14,291 nucleotides of DNA from the NCBI GenBank assembly GCA_015486895.1, contig WFQT01000134.1, forward strand, positions 1-14,291, in the 5' to 3' direction. Positions 1 to 6,018 of this stretch are shown in pieces. Source of the stretch: Anaerolineae bacterium (GTDB taxonomy: Bacteria > Chloroflexota > Anaerolineae > JAADDB01). Position 1 is the first letter of the stretch. Every line of letters begins with the position of its first letter. The position numbers and the translations under genes were made by a program. Below the pieces are notes generated by a model, which was not told the DNA's origin, ran no database searches, and worked only from the letters and a program-made list of their open reading frames with translations.

Positions 1-494
1 ATGTATCTGCAGACTTAGTGGAGTTGGGGCGTACGCCGGTAACAGTGGTCTGCGCCGGGGCCAAGTCAATTTTGGATTTGAAGCTGACGTTAGAAGTGTT
101 GGAAACGCAGGGAGTGCCGGTCGTCGGCTTTGGCACGGAGACGCTGCCGGCGTTTTACACCCGTAGCAGTGGCTTGCGAGTGGATGCTCGCGTTGACACG
201 CCGCAAGCTGTGGCAGTGCTGATTCGGGCCCGAGAGGCATTGGGCTTGGCCCAGGGACTTTTGTTGGTCCAGCCGATACCAGCGCCGGAAGAGTGGCCGG
301 CTGCGGAAGCGGAAGCGGCTATCCGACAGGCCACGGAAGAAGCAGAAGTGCAGGGGATCAGCGGTCAGGATGTGACGCCTTTCATTTTGGGGCGGCTGGC
401 AGAGATTAGCGATGGCCGCAGCTTGACAGCTAATATCGCTTTGCTGCACAACAATGCCCGTTTAGCCGCTCGGGTTGCAGCGGCGTTGGCCTAA
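1..494 (+). CDS. psuG: Pseudouridine-5'-phosphate glycosidase, 3' part (5' end outside the window)
   Basis: PsuG reversibly splits pseudouridine 5'-phosphate into uracil and ribose 5-phosphate in the cytoplasm, the second step of pseudouridine salvage after PsuK. The frame is open from the left edge and ends at TAA 492-494, giving about 163 C-terminal residues of a family usually near 300. Visible family blocks are SADL right at the edge, VVCAGAKSILDL, LETQGVPVVGFGT, AFYTRSSG, and the terminal block SLTANIALLHNNARLAARV. The Asp of SADL and the Lys of CAGAKS are 17 residues apart, as are Asp149 (metal ligand) and Lys166 (Schiff-base lysine) in E. coli PsuG, so the catalytic lysine is present. 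The start codon and N-terminal active-site residues cannot be seen. The GTG at 18 is not a start because conserved sequence continues upstream of it. No psuK is visible. Confidence 0.95.
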   Translation, partial: VSADLVELGRTPVTVVCAGAKSILDLKLTLEVLETQGVPVVGFGTETLPAFYTRSSGLRVDARVDTPQAVAVLIRAREALGLAQGLLLVQPIPAPEEWPAAEAEAAIRQATEEAEVQGISGQDVTPFILGRLAEISDGRSLTANIALLHNNARLAARVAAALA

Positions 495-553
495 CTTGGT
501 CTTATGTATTTGGTGCCCGCGTCCCTCCCTCTCGCCATTTCGAAGGAGTCGTC

Positions 554-595
554 ATGGGCTTACGGCGCGCTACGGCGGATGTAAATGGAGTGTAA
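554..595 (+). other. 13-codon ORF with strong Shine-Dalgarno
   Basis: GAAGGAG at 542-548 sits 5 nt before ATG 554, and the frame reads MGLRRATADVNGV then TAA at 593-595. The ribosome binding site is better than those of several real genes in the window. The peptide is not recognised. It could be a leader peptide, the surviving start of a lost gene, or chance. Confidence 0.25.
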
Positions 596-615
596 CACGT
601 AGTACGTACTGCGTG
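596..615. repeat. 20-base palindrome (hairpin)
   Basis: CACGTAGTACGTACTGCGTG is self-complementary except for one T/G position, which would be a G-U wobble in RNA. The RNA could form an 8-bp stem with an ACGT loop. It starts one base after the stop of the 13-codon ORF. It may be a protein-binding palindrome or a weak 3' hairpin; the role is unknown. Confidence 0.4.
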
Positions 616-651
616 GGGGACGCCCGGCGCCAATCTCTAAAAACTTATAGC

Positions 652-671
652 CAGTCCGTGTTATCCGTGAG
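652..671 (-). repeat. Fragment of a CACGGAT-AACACGGA type intergenic repeat
   Basis: Read on the minus strand this stretch contains CACGGATAACACGGAC, which matches CACGGATTAACACAGA at 3122-3137 with one gap and one mismatch. Short repeats of this type are, from general knowledge, widely scattered in bacterial intergenic DNA. No function is implied. Confidence 0.4.
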
Positions 672-722
672 CAGTAAAACGCCGCGGCCTGTCATCAAAT
701 TATTGCGTTGAACTCTATTTTT

Positions 723-948
723 GGTGCCTTATCAGTGAAATTCTTGTACGCTGGACGAAAAGTTAACGCAGGGCCGCAAAGGTCATTAAGGCGCAAAGAA
801 AAAATAGCCAAACAGACCGGGGCGACTGGACCAAGATGGGATTGGAGCGGTACTATCACACAGAGAGAAAAATAAGAGACTTTGCGACATTGCTTCTGTG
901 CGCCTTTGCGTTTAGCTTTTTGGTTCTGGCTTGTTCAGGTTAGGAGAG
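723..948 (+). repeat. Long interspersed repeat, copy A (full form with core)
   Basis: This is the first of three related intergenic copies, the others being 5848-6010 and 8402-8639, all in the same orientation. It opens with GTGAAATTCTTGTACGCTGG and closes with TTCTGGCTTG followed by CAGGTTAGGAGAG. The flanks of the centre form an imperfect inverted repeat of CGCAAAG-type units (left near 764-798, right near 878-912), so the element can fold into a long hairpin. The centre (about 808-869) holds a core whose bases 819-853 are identical to 8510-8544 in copy C. No ORF is conserved between the copies. It looks like a non-coding, possibly non-autonomous mobile or structured-RNA repeat. Confidence 0.75.
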
Positions 949-1111
949 TCAAATCGAAAGATCCGTAATGAGCTTTTTGAACCATGTCCAACTTTCCTTG
1001 TTGTCCTGCTGCGTACTACTTCTCCGCTATCCCTTCGGCTTCAACTTGTGGTAAAATGAGCGCATTGCATACAGAGTCGGCGAGCAGGGTTCGGCTCGGG
1101 GGTGGGTAGCT
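949..1111 (+). other. Leader region of the tyrosine recombinase gene
   Basis: No gene is seen. TAAAAT at 1052-1057 could be a -10 box, but no convincing -35 hexamer lies at the right distance. The stretch just before the TTG start is G-rich (GGGGGTGGG) and offers only a weak Shine-Dalgarno. Confidence 0.35.
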
Positions 1112-2023
1112 TTGGCGGGGCAATTAGAACAATACGTGCAAGACTTTCTCTCTTATATCCTGGCAGAACGTGGGTATTCTCAGCACACGGTCAAGGCATA
1201 TCGTTCCGATCTGGCTCAATTTTCTGCTTTTGTGCAAGAAAAGCAAGGGGAGGGAAAGAGAGACGAAATCTTACAACGGGACGATCTGTTATCCTATATG
1301 CAATCTTTGCGGTTGTCTTCGTACACCAGTACTACTGTGAGTAGGAAGGTTGCTGCGGTGCGGTCCTTTTGCCGTTTTCTGTATCAACAAGGCGTTCTTT
1401 CTAAAAACATGGGCGCGGATATTCCTCTACCGCACAAAGAGAGCTCTTTACCTAAGGCCATTTCTCGCCAGGAGATGATACGCTTATTGCAGCAGCCAGC
1501 GCGTCAAGAGTCGACATCCCGGTCGCTGCGTGATAAGGCAATTTTGGAGTTGCTTTATGCTACCGGCATGCGGGTCAGTGAGTTGACAGGCTTGCGGTTG
1601 GGCGATCTTGATCTGGGGGGTAAACGGCTGCGCTGCCGGGGCAAAGGGGGGCAGGAACGGGTGCTTTTTTTGCATGATATGGCGGTGCAAAGCTTGCGTG
1701 TTTATCTAGAAACTGGGCGGACGCAATTGCTTCGTGATCCCAAATGCCGCCAAGTTTTCTTGAACAGTCGCGGTAAGCCACTCAGCCGGCAGGGGGTGTG
1801 GCTTATTATCAAGCACTACGCTAAGGAAGCCGGCATTACGACTGTCGTGACGCCACATACCTTTCGACACAGCATGGCGACACACATGTTGGATGGCGGT
1901 GCCGGCTTACGGGAAATCCAGGAATTGCTCGGCCACGCTAGTTTGAATACGACACAAATTTACACTCACGTAGATGAGGAACGGCTGCGGGCTGTATACG
2001 ATAAAGCACATCCTCGGGCCTGA
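1112..2023 (+). CDS. xerC: Tyrosine recombinase of the XerC/XerD type
   Basis: This 303-residue protein cuts and rejoins DNA through a covalent 3'-phosphotyrosine. XerC/D family members normally resolve chromosome dimers at dif. An N-terminal SAM-like core-binding domain spans about residues 5-90 (LSYILAERGYSQHTVKAYRS), and the catalytic domain about 115-295. All catalytic residues are seen: Arg154 (ATGMRVSEL), Lys178 (CRGKGGQERV), His249 and Arg252 (HTFRH), His275 (LGHAS) and Tyr284 (TQIYTHV). The length is standard for Xer and there is no arm-binding extension of a phage integrase. The start is taken as TTG 1112. The frame opens at 1055 after a stop and holds no ATG or GTG before it, and TTG gives the usual Xer N-terminus. 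The gene lies 38 bp before the phosphorylase gene and is probably co-transcribed with it. Whether it is the housekeeping XerC, XerD or a single-recombinase version cannot be decided. Confidence 0.93.
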   Translation: MAGQLEQYVQDFLSYILAERGYSQHTVKAYRSDLAQFSAFVQEKQGEGKRDEILQRDDLLSYMQSLRLSSYTSTTVSRKVAAVRSFCRFLYQQGVLSKNMGADIPLPHKESSLPKAISRQEMIRLLQQPARQESTSRSLRDKAILELLYATGMRVSELTGLRLGDLDLGGKRLRCRGKGGQERVLFLHDMAVQSLRVYLETGRTQLLRDPKCRQVFLNSRGKPLSRQGVWLIIKHYAKEAGITTVVTPHTFRHSMATHMLDGGAGLREIQELLGHASLNTTQIYTHVDEERLRAVYDKAHPRA

Positions 2024-2061
2024 ATTTACGACAATGAAAGTAGAACAAAGAGAGGGGGTAA

Positions 2062-2904
2062 ATGAAGCAAAACCTTTTCAGTCGGGAGCAATTTGATGAG
2101 AGTGCCCGTTTTGTCTTAGCGCGTACTGATTTGCGCCCTCGTGTCGCTCTGACGTTAGGCTCGGGGCTGAATCCTTTGGCCAACGCATTGACTGACACCG
2201 TTACCATTCCTTACGGTAATATTCCACATTTCCCTGTCTCCACGGTGGTGGGGCATTTCGGGATCATGGTTGTGGGTAAACTGAATAATCGGCCTGTTGT
2301 TGCCCTCAAAGGGCGAGTGCACTATTACGAGGGGTATGACTATCAAGAAGTAACCTATTACGTGCGGGTGTTACGGGCAATGGGGGTGGATACAATTATC
2401 TTGACTAATGCTGCTGGAGGGCTTAACCGTAGCTTCCGGGTCGGCGATCTCATGCTCATTGCTGATCACGTTTTCCTACCGGGATTGGTTGGCAGTTCGC
2501 CGCTGCGTGGCCCTAATGATAATGTCTTAGGACCTCGTTTCCCGGAAATGGGTGCTGCATACGACCCGGCGTTGCGGCGTTTGGCCCACCAGGTAGCTGG
2601 GCAGCTGGGCATCACTCTTCAGGAAGGTGTCTACGTGAGCTTGGGCGGCCCCAGTTTTGAAACGCCGGCAGAGGTACGTTTCCTGCGCACGATTGGTGAT
2701 GCTGTTGGTATGTCCACGGCGCCGGAAACCATTGTCGCCCGGCATGGTGGCATGCGGGTATTGGGTATTTCCATGATTACTAATATTGCTGTCGACAGCG
2801 TTACCGTAGTGGAAAAGCCGACGCATGAGGAAGTGTTGGAAGTAGGGCAAGAGATGGCACCCCGGCTCACTGAACTTTTGTCTGGCATTGTAACGGCTAT
2901 GTAA
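2062..2904 (+). CDS. punA: Purine nucleoside phosphorylase, trimeric (PNP/MTAP-type) family
   Basis: The enzyme uses phosphate to split inosine or guanosine and their deoxy forms into base plus (deoxy)ribose 1-phosphate in the cytoplasm. The 280 residues fit the trimeric class. Family blocks are the phosphate loop LGSGL (32-36), VGHFG (63-67), GRVHYYEGY (84-92), TNAAGG (115-120), GPSFETPAE (196-204), VGMST (215-219) and ITN (239-241). Glu200, Met217 and Asn241 match Glu201, Met219 and Asn243 of the human enzyme, the Glu and Asn being the pair that selects 6-oxopurines. Ala follows MST where Val is commoner. Start ATG 2062 has AGAGGGGG a few bases upstream. It follows the recombinase by 38 bp. 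With psuG upstream it suggests a nucleoside-salvage neighbourhood feeding ribose phosphates into central metabolism. Confidence 0.95.
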   Translation: MKQNLFSREQFDESARFVLARTDLRPRVALTLGSGLNPLANALTDTVTIPYGNIPHFPVSTVVGHFGIMVVGKLNNRPVVALKGRVHYYEGYDYQEVTYYVRVLRAMGVDTIILTNAAGGLNRSFRVGDLMLIADHVFLPGLVGSSPLRGPNDNVLGPRFPEMGAAYDPALRRLAHQVAGQLGITLQEGVYVSLGGPSFETPAEVRFLRTIGDAVGMSTAPETIVARHGGMRVLGISMITNIAVDSVTVVEKPTHEEVLEVGQEMAPRLTELLSGIVTAM

Positions 2905-3070
2905 CCACCAAGGCCGGTCGCCAATTTCTGCCTTGTGTTAGCTTGTGCGAGCCAAATTTTCTGGTCTGAGGTAACTATTCTGGCATCACCCGCTGCTTGG
3001 GATTCCAGGCCCAGGCCGATACAAGAAACTCGTTCCAGCGGGATTCGGGTCGTCATTTATTTGCTGGAGT

Positions 3071-3213
3071 CTGGTAAAAATGACGTTTTAGACTCGACCA
3101 AGCTATGTTTGCCCCCGATTGCACGGATTAACACAGATTTTTTCTTGCATCTCAAAGCAAATCTGTGAAATTCTGGGTTTTTCTACGGCTAAAATAAAAA
3201 CGTCACAGTCCAG
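3071..3213. repeat. Imperfect inverted repeat enclosing a smaller hairpin repeat
   Basis: TGACGTTTT at 3081-3089 is the exact reverse complement of AAAACGTCA at 3197-3205. CTGG 3071-3074 and CCAG 3210-3213 extend the symmetry outward. Inside is a CACGGATTAACACAGATTT-type repeat. The arrangement resembles a small non-autonomous inverted-repeat element, but the arms are short and no target duplication was recognised. Confidence 0.35.
3122..3167. repeat. CACGGATTAACACAGA-type hairpin repeat
   Basis: CACAGATTT at 3132-3140 pairs perfectly with AAATCTGTG at 3159-3167 across an 18-base loop. The upstream part CACGGATTAACACAGA is related to 652-671 in the opposite orientation. A short T-run follows at about 3177-3182, so a weak terminator role is possible but unproven. 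Confidence 0.5.
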
Positions 3214-3305
3214 TTATTTAGTAGCAATGAGAAGACCACATGAACTACGTCCTTAAACCGGCAAAACGGGTGCGAAGCGCCGGAACTGATAGGTAGAATA
3301 TTGTT

Positions 3306-4031
3306 ATGAAGGCTGTTATCAACCTGTTCTTGCAATATGTCCCCTGGATTTACGTTGCTTGTGCTCTAGCAGCGTTGTGGACGTTGCGCACGGTTGCCTT
3401 AGCTCGACGAGAGCGCCGGCGCACTATTTTCCCGCTGGTCAAGGAGACAGCGCGTAATAAAGTGCGTCAAGGGTATTGGATTGCTTTCTTACTGGCTCTT
3501 TTAATGGGGGGAACTTATTGGGGGACAACCAGAACTGCGGACTGGTTAGCCTCGGCGATGTTAAGAAGTGGAAATATGACCCCGACTCCCATCTTAGAAG
3601 CCACGCCGATGCCATTACCGTCATCAGGGACGCCGACAACGATTCCTACCTGGACTCCAACACCGGCGTCAACGCCGACGCCGGCACCGCCGCCACCGCC
3701 GCCAACGGCCAGGGTGCGCTTGCACTGTGACTACAGCGGTGCGGTCATCATTTCCCCGGCACCAGATGCTACTATTCGCGGAACGGTGCCCATTGTGGGA
3801 ACGGCCACACATCCTAATTTTCAGTACTATAAACTGGAATTGGGTATCGGGAGGCATCCCAAAAAATGGTCTTACATGAGTGGTAAGAAGAGCCAAGTTG
3901 TTCGGGGGCAGTTAGGTGTTTTCTATGGCAATAAATTGCCGGCCGGAGTTTACACTATCCGCTTGATGGTTGTGGATAACACCGGCAACTATCCGCCCCC
4001 CTGCCTGATCACCGTGCGGGTGGTCCATTGA
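3306..4031 (+). CDS. Membrane-anchored protein with PT-rich linker and C-terminal sandwich-like domain
   Basis: The 241-residue protein is not assigned a function. Residues about 9-32 and 58-79 are hydrophobic and likely membrane segments, separated by a very basic loop (ARRERRRTIF). A linker of about residues 90-133 is rich in Pro and Thr (TPTPAST, PPPPPP). The C-terminal domain (about 135-241) contains IISPAPDATIRGTVPIVGTA, FQYYKLELG, LPAGVYTIRLMVVDNTGN and a final Cys-bearing strand. This domain looks like the beta-sandwich often found behind PT-rich linkers in Chloroflexota cell-envelope proteins, probably placed outside the membrane. The start ATG 3306 has only a weak GATAGG upstream. 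It lies 43 bp before the antiporter gene, so the two may form an operon. Domain recall is from memory only. Confidence 0.75.
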   Translation: MKAVINLFLQYVPWIYVACALAALWTLRTVALARRERRRTIFPLVKETARNKVRQGYWIAFLLALLMGGTYWGTTRTADWLASAMLRSGNMTPTPILEATPMPLPSSGTPTTIPTWTPTPASTPTPAPPPPPPTARVRLHCDYSGAVIISPAPDATIRGTVPIVGTATHPNFQYYKLELGIGRHPKKWSYMSGKKSQVVRGQLGVFYGNKLPAGVYTIRLMVVDNTGNYPPPCLITVRVVH

Positions 4032-4074
4032 TGTTGTTTTTATTGGCGCGTGTGAGAATGAGAATGAGGTTTGC

Positions 4075-5811
4075 ATGTTAGGCTATTCCCCAGCGGTCAT
4101 TGGCGTAGGCTTTTTGACATTGGCCTCTATTATCGTCATTGTTTCTCGGAAAGCACATCTCCCCTATAGCATTGCGATGGTGCTGATCGGCTTGCTCCTA
4201 AGCCTTTCCGGTCTGGAGCCGCCGTCGTTCTTTTCCGGTGATCTTTTGCTGCTGGTATTGCTGCCCGCTCTGCTTTTTGAGGCTACGTTTCACCTGGATT
4301 TCGAGGACTTGCGACGCAATGCCACGCTTATTCTGACCCTGGCTGTGCCAGGAGTTCTCCTATCCACGTTTATTGTTGGCTTTCTATTCCGTTGGGGAGT
4401 TGCCACCTTCTTTCATTACGATCTTTCTTTGCTAAAAGCGTTAATCCTGGGAGCGCTGATATCTGCTACTGATCCTATTAGTGTCGTCTCTCTCTTCAAA
4501 GAACTTGGAGTCCCTAAGCGTCTTTCTGTTTTGGTAGAAGGGGAAAGTCTTTTCAATGACGGCACTTCTCTTGTGTTCTATCGCATCTTGCTTCTGATTT
4601 TAGTGGGCATGCTCGTGAAAGACCAGCATGGTTTTGTTTCTCAATATATTCACGCGACGCTACAGATTGGCTCTATTTTAGGACCCCTCTTGGCCGGGAT
4701 TATTGGCTTCCTTTTGGTTGCGGTAGGCGGTGCTCTGATTGGTGGCGCTATCGGCTATGTCTTCGGTGTACTCTTCCTCCCCATTACTGAGCCTATGGTG
4801 GAGCTGAGCATGACTGGTGTGATGACCTATGCCACTTATCTGTTAGCAGAGGAAGCACAAGTCTCCGGGGTTATCGCTGTCGTCGTTGGAACGTTAATCT
4901 TCGTCCGTGTAGCAGGGCGGAAGGGCATTTCTGCTACTGCCCGGCTAACGATCAACACGTTCTGGGAATACGTTGCCTTTCTCATCAATTCCTTCATTTT
5001 CTTGATCATTGGTTTGGAACTGAATGTCATCTTCCGCGGACCTGGCGTGGAAGTTTTCTCTTCTTTGAGCAGTGTGGTAGGGCCAGTCGTGTGGGGTATC
5101 TTCGTGATTTTGCTTGCCCGCTTCTTCGTTGTTTATCCGTTAGGCGGGCTCCTGCATCGTCGAGATGAGACGATCCCTTTACGGTGGTTAGCGGTGCTCC
5201 TTTGGGGAGGTATTCGTGGTTCTTTAGGATTGGTGCTGGCGCTGAACTTAGCGGGCTACACTGCCTTTTCTCGTGATGAATATATCTTGTTGATCTCGGT
5301 GACTTACGGCTATGTGCTGTTCTCCCTGATTGTCCAGGGGCTGACTATCAAGCCGCTGCTCATCTGGCTCCGGATTGTGCGCCGCGATGTAGTACAAGAC
5401 CATTTTCAGTGGCTCCGTGGTCAACTGGTAGCCCGTTGGTCCGGTTGGCGCCACTTGGAGTCTTTGCACGATGACAATGTGATCACCGATGCTGTCTGGC
5501 AAAAACTGAACGCCGAGTATCGGGAGGTCGGGCGACGGCTTTCTTCTGAGGTGGAATCTTTAGTCCAGGAACATCCCCGGTTGTTGCTCCGAGCAGAATT
5601 GCAAGCACGTTTGGAGGCATTGAAGGAAGAAGAGGTCGCTTTGCGTGAATTGGCATCCGCCGGCGGTTTGACTGAAGCGCGTTACCGGCAATTAGTTGGG
5701 TTGTGGGATGAGCAAATTGAGCGCGTAGAGCAAAAACTGTACGACGTCAAGGTAGAGCGGGATGCATCTATGGTGCCTCAGAAGCGGGAAGAGAGGCCGG
5801 CCGTTTCCTAA
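4075..5811 (+). CDS. Na+/H+ antiporter of the CPA1 (NhaP/NHE) family
   Basis: The protein is expected to exchange cytoplasmic Na+ (or K+) for H+ across the inner membrane, controlling pH and salt. Its 578 residues hold about 12 hydrophobic segments up to residue 430. CPA1 signatures are clear: ISATDPISVVSLFKELG (129-145, ion-pathway TDP at 132-134), VEGESLFNDGTS (154-165, with the Asn161-Asp162 pair) and LLWGGIRGSLGL (375-386, conserved Arg381). The last about 148 residues are charged and helical, a cytoplasmic tail probably regulatory. Start ATG 4075 follows ATGAGG by a few bases. The upstream PT-linker protein is 43 bp away and the copy B repeat begins 36 bp after the stop. The ion preference cannot be read from sequence. 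Confidence 0.93.
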   Translation: MLGYSPAVIGVGFLTLASIIVIVSRKAHLPYSIAMVLIGLLLSLSGLEPPSFFSGDLLLLVLLPALLFEATFHLDFEDLRRNATLILTLAVPGVLLSTFIVGFLFRWGVATFFHYDLSLLKALILGALISATDPISVVSLFKELGVPKRLSVLVEGESLFNDGTSLVFYRILLLILVGMLVKDQHGFVSQYIHATLQIGSILGPLLAGIIGFLLVAVGGALIGGAIGYVFGVLFLPITEPMVELSMTGVMTYATYLLAEEAQVSGVIAVVVGTLIFVRVAGRKGISATARLTINTFWEYVAFLINSFIFLIIGLELNVIFRGPGVEVFSSLSSVVGPVVWGIFVILLARFFVVYPLGGLLHRRDETIPLRWLAVLLWGGIRGSLGLVLALNLAGYTAFSRDEYILLISVTYGYVLFSLIVQGLTIKPLLIWLRIVRRDVVQDHFQWLRGQLVARWSGWRHLESLHDDNVITDAVWQKLNAEYREVGRRLSSEVESLVQEHPRLLLRAELQARLEALKEEEVALRELASAGGLTEARYRQLVGLWDEQIERVEQKLYDVKVERDASMVPQKREERPAVS

Positions 5812-5847
5812 GCTGGCCAACGTGATGAGTCAGAATGGCGGTACTTA

Positions 5848-6010
5848 GCACTTTACCGATGAAATTCTTGTATACTGGACGAAAATTTAATGCGGAGCCG
5901 CAAAGATCGCAAAGATCGCTAAGACGCTAAGGAGAAATAAGATCTTTGCTGCTTTGCCTCTTGGCGACTTTGCATTGAGCTTTTTGGTTCTGGCTCGGCC
6001 AGATTAGGAG
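5848..6010 (+). repeat. Long interspersed repeat, copy B (short form lacking the core)
   Basis: The left end matches copies A and C (GATGAAATTCTTGTATACTGG) and the right end does too (GAGCTTTTTGGTTCTGGC, then CCAGATTAGGAG). It keeps both arms of the imperfect inverted repeat built from GCAAAGATCGC-like units. It lacks the roughly 62-65-base core present in the other two copies. A single AAATAAG at 5935-5941 marks the place where the core sits elsewhere. The repeat fills nearly all of the gap between the antiporter and peptidase genes. Confidence 0.75.
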
Positions 6011-6018
6011 TGATGATG
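6006..6018 (+). promoter_or_regulatory. Ribosome binding site supplied by the repeat end
   Basis: AGGAG at 6006-6010 is the last part of repeat copy B and lies 5 nt before ATG 6016. GTG 6010 and ATG 6013 are in frame but overlap or crowd the Shine-Dalgarno, so 6016 is the best start. The same TTAGGAG closes copies A and C. Confidence 0.6.

Larger units (their letters stand above)
495..722. other. Gene-free stretch between psuG and the first long repeat
   Basis: No protein gene of normal size is supported here. Three small items stand out. A 13-codon ORF with an ideal ribosome binding site lies at 554-595. A 20-base near-perfect palindrome follows at 596-615. A short piece at 652-671 reads, on the minus strand, like the CACGGATTAACACAGA-type repeat seen again near 3122. 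No T-run follows the palindrome, so it is not a standard terminator for psuG. Confidence 0.6.
2905..3305. other. Gene-free stretch with inverted repeats
   Basis: About 400 bases without a supported gene. CAAGGC and GCCTTG just after the phosphorylase stop (about 2909-2935) could make a weak 6-bp hairpin. CCCGCTG near 2991 and CAGCGGG near 3037 are a perfect 7-bp inverted repeat enclosing TGGG/CCCA. A larger imperfect inverted repeat spans 3071-3213. No clear promoter was found for the gene at 3306. Confidence 0.5.

Noticed and set aside
90..449. 119-residue minus-strand open frame
   Set aside because: It is the antisense of psuG, whose plus-strand reading has clear family motifs.
596..615. 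dif or other Xer recombination site
   Set aside because: The palindrome lacks the 11-6-11 layout and the usual TTATGTTAAAT-like half-site, so nearness to the recombinase gene is not enough.
1112..2023. Phage or integrative-element integrase
   Set aside because: The length and N-terminus fit Xer, there is no arm-binding extension, and no att repeats, tRNA target or element genes are seen.
2631..3056. 141-residue minus-strand open frame
   Set aside because: Mostly antisense to the phosphorylase gene, with no start signals.
2990..3060. tRNA or structured RNA suggested by CCCGCTG/CAGCGGG and GGGATTCGGGTC
   Set aside because: No anticodon arm, T-loop consensus or acceptor stem could be built, and no known RNA family is recognised.
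2935..3168. 77-residue plus-strand open frame in the gap after the phosphorylase gene
   Set aside because: It crosses the inverted repeats, has no ribosome binding site and no recognisable motif.
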